A stretch of 64,000 nucleotides of DNA from JAIEPW01 sp964471915 (GTDB lineage: Bacteria; Acidobacteriota; Terriglobia; Bryobacterales; Bryobacteraceae): NCBI GenBank assembly GCA_964471915.1, contig CAYYID010000003.1:1-64000 (forward strand), in the 5' to 3' direction. The notes under the pieces are model-generated. The model did no database searches, was not told where the DNA came from, and saw only the letters and a list, made by a program, of their open reading frames with translations. Positions 62,390 through 64,000 of this stretch are shown in pieces (within the stretch, counting starts at the first letter, position 1; every line of letters begins with the position of its first letter). Position numbers and translations under genes: made by a program.

Positions 62390-64000
62390 ATGGCGACGAC
62401 GGGGAGTCTCAACGCCGCGTACCGCTTCGGGGAGTTCACCGTCGATCCGTCCGTTTTTCAATTACTTAGAGGGACTGAGCCACTCCCGGTCGAGCCCCGG
62501 GCCCTCAAGGTGCTCCTCTACCTCCTGTAGCGTCCGGGCCAGTTGGTCACAAAAGAGGATCTGGTTCGCGAGTTCTGGCGCGACAGTTTCGTCACCGACA
62601 ACGCCCTTACCCGGGTGATCGCTCAGCTCAGAAAAATCCTGGGCGACGACCCCCGCCAGCCCCGCTTCATCGAGACTGTTCCCACCCAGGGGTACCGCTT
62701 CATCGGACAGATCCGGACCGGCGAAGCGCTGCCGGCTCCTCCCCAGGCACCCCGCCGCCGGACTTGGCCTTGGCGCGCCGGGTTCGCGGTGCTGCTCGCA
62801 ATCGCGGGCGCCGCGCTCTTCCTGCCCCGCGACGCTCCGGTGAATCAGTCCGCGGCCTCGCTCTACCGGCCTCCCGCCCAATTGACCTCGTCCACGGGAC
62901 TCGACACCACGCCGTCGTTTTCACCCGACGGATCGCAGATCGCTTACGCCTCCGACAAGTCGGGCCGCCTCGAGATTTATGTCCGGCCGGTCGAAACCGC
63001 GGGCCGGGAGATCCAGGTGACCGCCGACGGAGCGCAGAACGTCCAGCCCGCTTGGTCGCCGGACGGCTCGCGGATCGCCTATTTTTCACTCACGACGGGG
63101 TCCCTCCGCGTGGCGCCGGCCACCGGAGGACAACCGCGCGAGCTGGCGGCCTCGGGCAGCGAGCCCCGCTGGTCGCCAGACGGCCGGTGGATCGCGTACC
63201 GGCGGGGCCCGGTGTACTCGCTCACCCAGGTCGACGCGCTGCCGGCGGCGGGATCGACGCTGTGGATCGTGGCGGCGGAGGGAGGCGAGCCGCGCCCGCT
63301 CACCCGTCCTGGCGAACCCCCGGGCCCGCACGGCGTGCACACCTGGGCGGTGGACGGCCGGAAGGTCTACTTCACCGCCGGCGGGCGCGGACGCTCGCTT
63401 TGGTCGGTCACGCTAGAGGGGGCCCTGGCCGAGATTTCCGCGCCCCAGCGGCCATACTCGGGCCTCGCCGCGCACCCCGATGGATCGCTGATCGCGACTA
63501 CCACGCTCGGAGAGTCCTCCCCACCTGGCCTCTGGCGGCTCGATCTCTCGCGCAACCCGGTTCGCACCGAACGCCTGCACACCACCGACGTGGCCGTGCC
63601 GCTCCATCCCGCAGTTTCCCGCGACGGACGCCAGATCGCCTACGCGCTCGACACGCTGTCGAGCAATCTCTGGACCTTCGACGTTGACCCGAAGTCCGGC
63701 CGGCGCACCGGCGAACTGCGTCCGCTGACACGGGAATCGAGCGACCGCACCACGTTCCCCCAGTTCTCGCCCGACGGATCCCAAGTGGCCTACAACATGC
63801 GCCGGCGCGGGCGGCTGGCCGACGTCTATGTGGTCAGCGCCGCGGGCGGTGAGCCCCGCCAGATCACGAGCGGAGACCCCGGTGAGGTGTTGGCGCAGTG
63901 GCTGCCGGACGGCAAGGCCCTGGTGTTTGCGCGCACGGACTCGCGCTCCAAACGACTCATCCGGCTGTCGCTGGCCGACGGCCGGGAAACGGTGCTCGCC
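62390..64000 (+). pseudogene. Winged-helix/TolB-like membrane regulator with one in-frame amber codon (runs off window)
   Basis: The frame encodes an OmpR/CadC-type winged helix (YRFGEFTVDPSVFQLLRG, EPRALKVLLYLL, then RPGQLVTKEDLVREFWRDSF, VPTQGYRFIG), a membrane helix (RAGFAVLLAIAGAALFLP) and a TolB/PD40 beta-propeller (PSFSPDGSQIAYASDKSG and similar repeats). This is a common Acidobacteria family. A single TAG at 62528-62530 interrupts the wing domain where relatives have a residue before RPGQLVT. Everything after it stays open to base 64000. It could be a real nonsense mutation, an assembly error or readthrough. The start is uncertain (62345 or 62390). Confidence 0.72.

Overview
The window is GC-rich (roughly two-thirds G+C by eye), densely coded and ATGA/GTGA-overlapped. 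It looks like chromosomal DNA of an Acidobacteriota bacterium, most plausibly of the Bryobacterales/Solibacter type. That assignment is inferred from gene content and protein style (winged-helix/TolB-like regulator, BACON plus SLH secreted protein, IorAB-type oxidoreductase, many small toxin-antitoxin loci), not from a marker search.

Layout. 1-4396: succinate dehydrogenase (sdhC and the start of sdhA, minus strand), an NAD(P)-binding reductase, and an iorA/iorB-like molybdenum hydroxylase. 4912-21454: a 16.5-kb, single-direction, unbroken phage structural module: small-terminase-like ORF, large terminase, portal, scaffold-like protein, P22-type coat, neck proteins, tail tube, tail chaperone with a canonical -1 frameshift site, a very short tape measure, two paralogous distal-tail proteins, a 1299-aa hub and a 935-aa TIM-barrel-like tail protein. 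It has no recognisable integrase, repressor, replication or lysis gene and ends 16 bp before a host ABC-transporter gene. A host-type hairpin repeat sits inside it. This is the most interesting object here: a domesticated or gene-transfer-agent-like particle locus, or a very well preserved prophage remnant.

21471-30089: Wzt-like ATPase, POT peptide transporter, M24 peptidase, a GH31-like protein that has lost most of its catalytic barrel, and a large FtsX/MacB-type permease. 30394-31439: ParDE-type toxin-antitoxin pair and a frameshifted HigA-like antitoxin remnant. 31456-36470: lipoprotein, amidohydrolase, MFS transporter, a five-hairpin intergenic region that may encode a structured RNA, and a YeiH-family exporter. 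36576-43355: recA, glycosyltransferase, hypotheticals, TSUP transporter, an ECF sigma/membrane anti-sigma-like/Spy-like operon and a histidine kinase. 43359-46625: large secreted propeller/BACON/SLH protein.

47098-53442: MhqO-like and MhqD-like pair with an MFS exporter, a Fic protein, an M20 hydrolase and an EamA transporter. 53614-57283: HtrA/DegP protease with a visible promoter and terminator, VapBC-type pair, Rieske oxygenase, orphan antitoxin-like gene. 57292-60775: iolB, VOC and nitrilase-family operon divergent from a LarA-like nickel racemase gene. 60784-64000: second HigA-like remnant, MazEF-type pair, retropepsin-like protease and a winged-helix/TolB-like regulator interrupted by one in-frame amber codon and running off the window. 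No tRNA, rRNA, CRISPR array or insertion sequence was seen.
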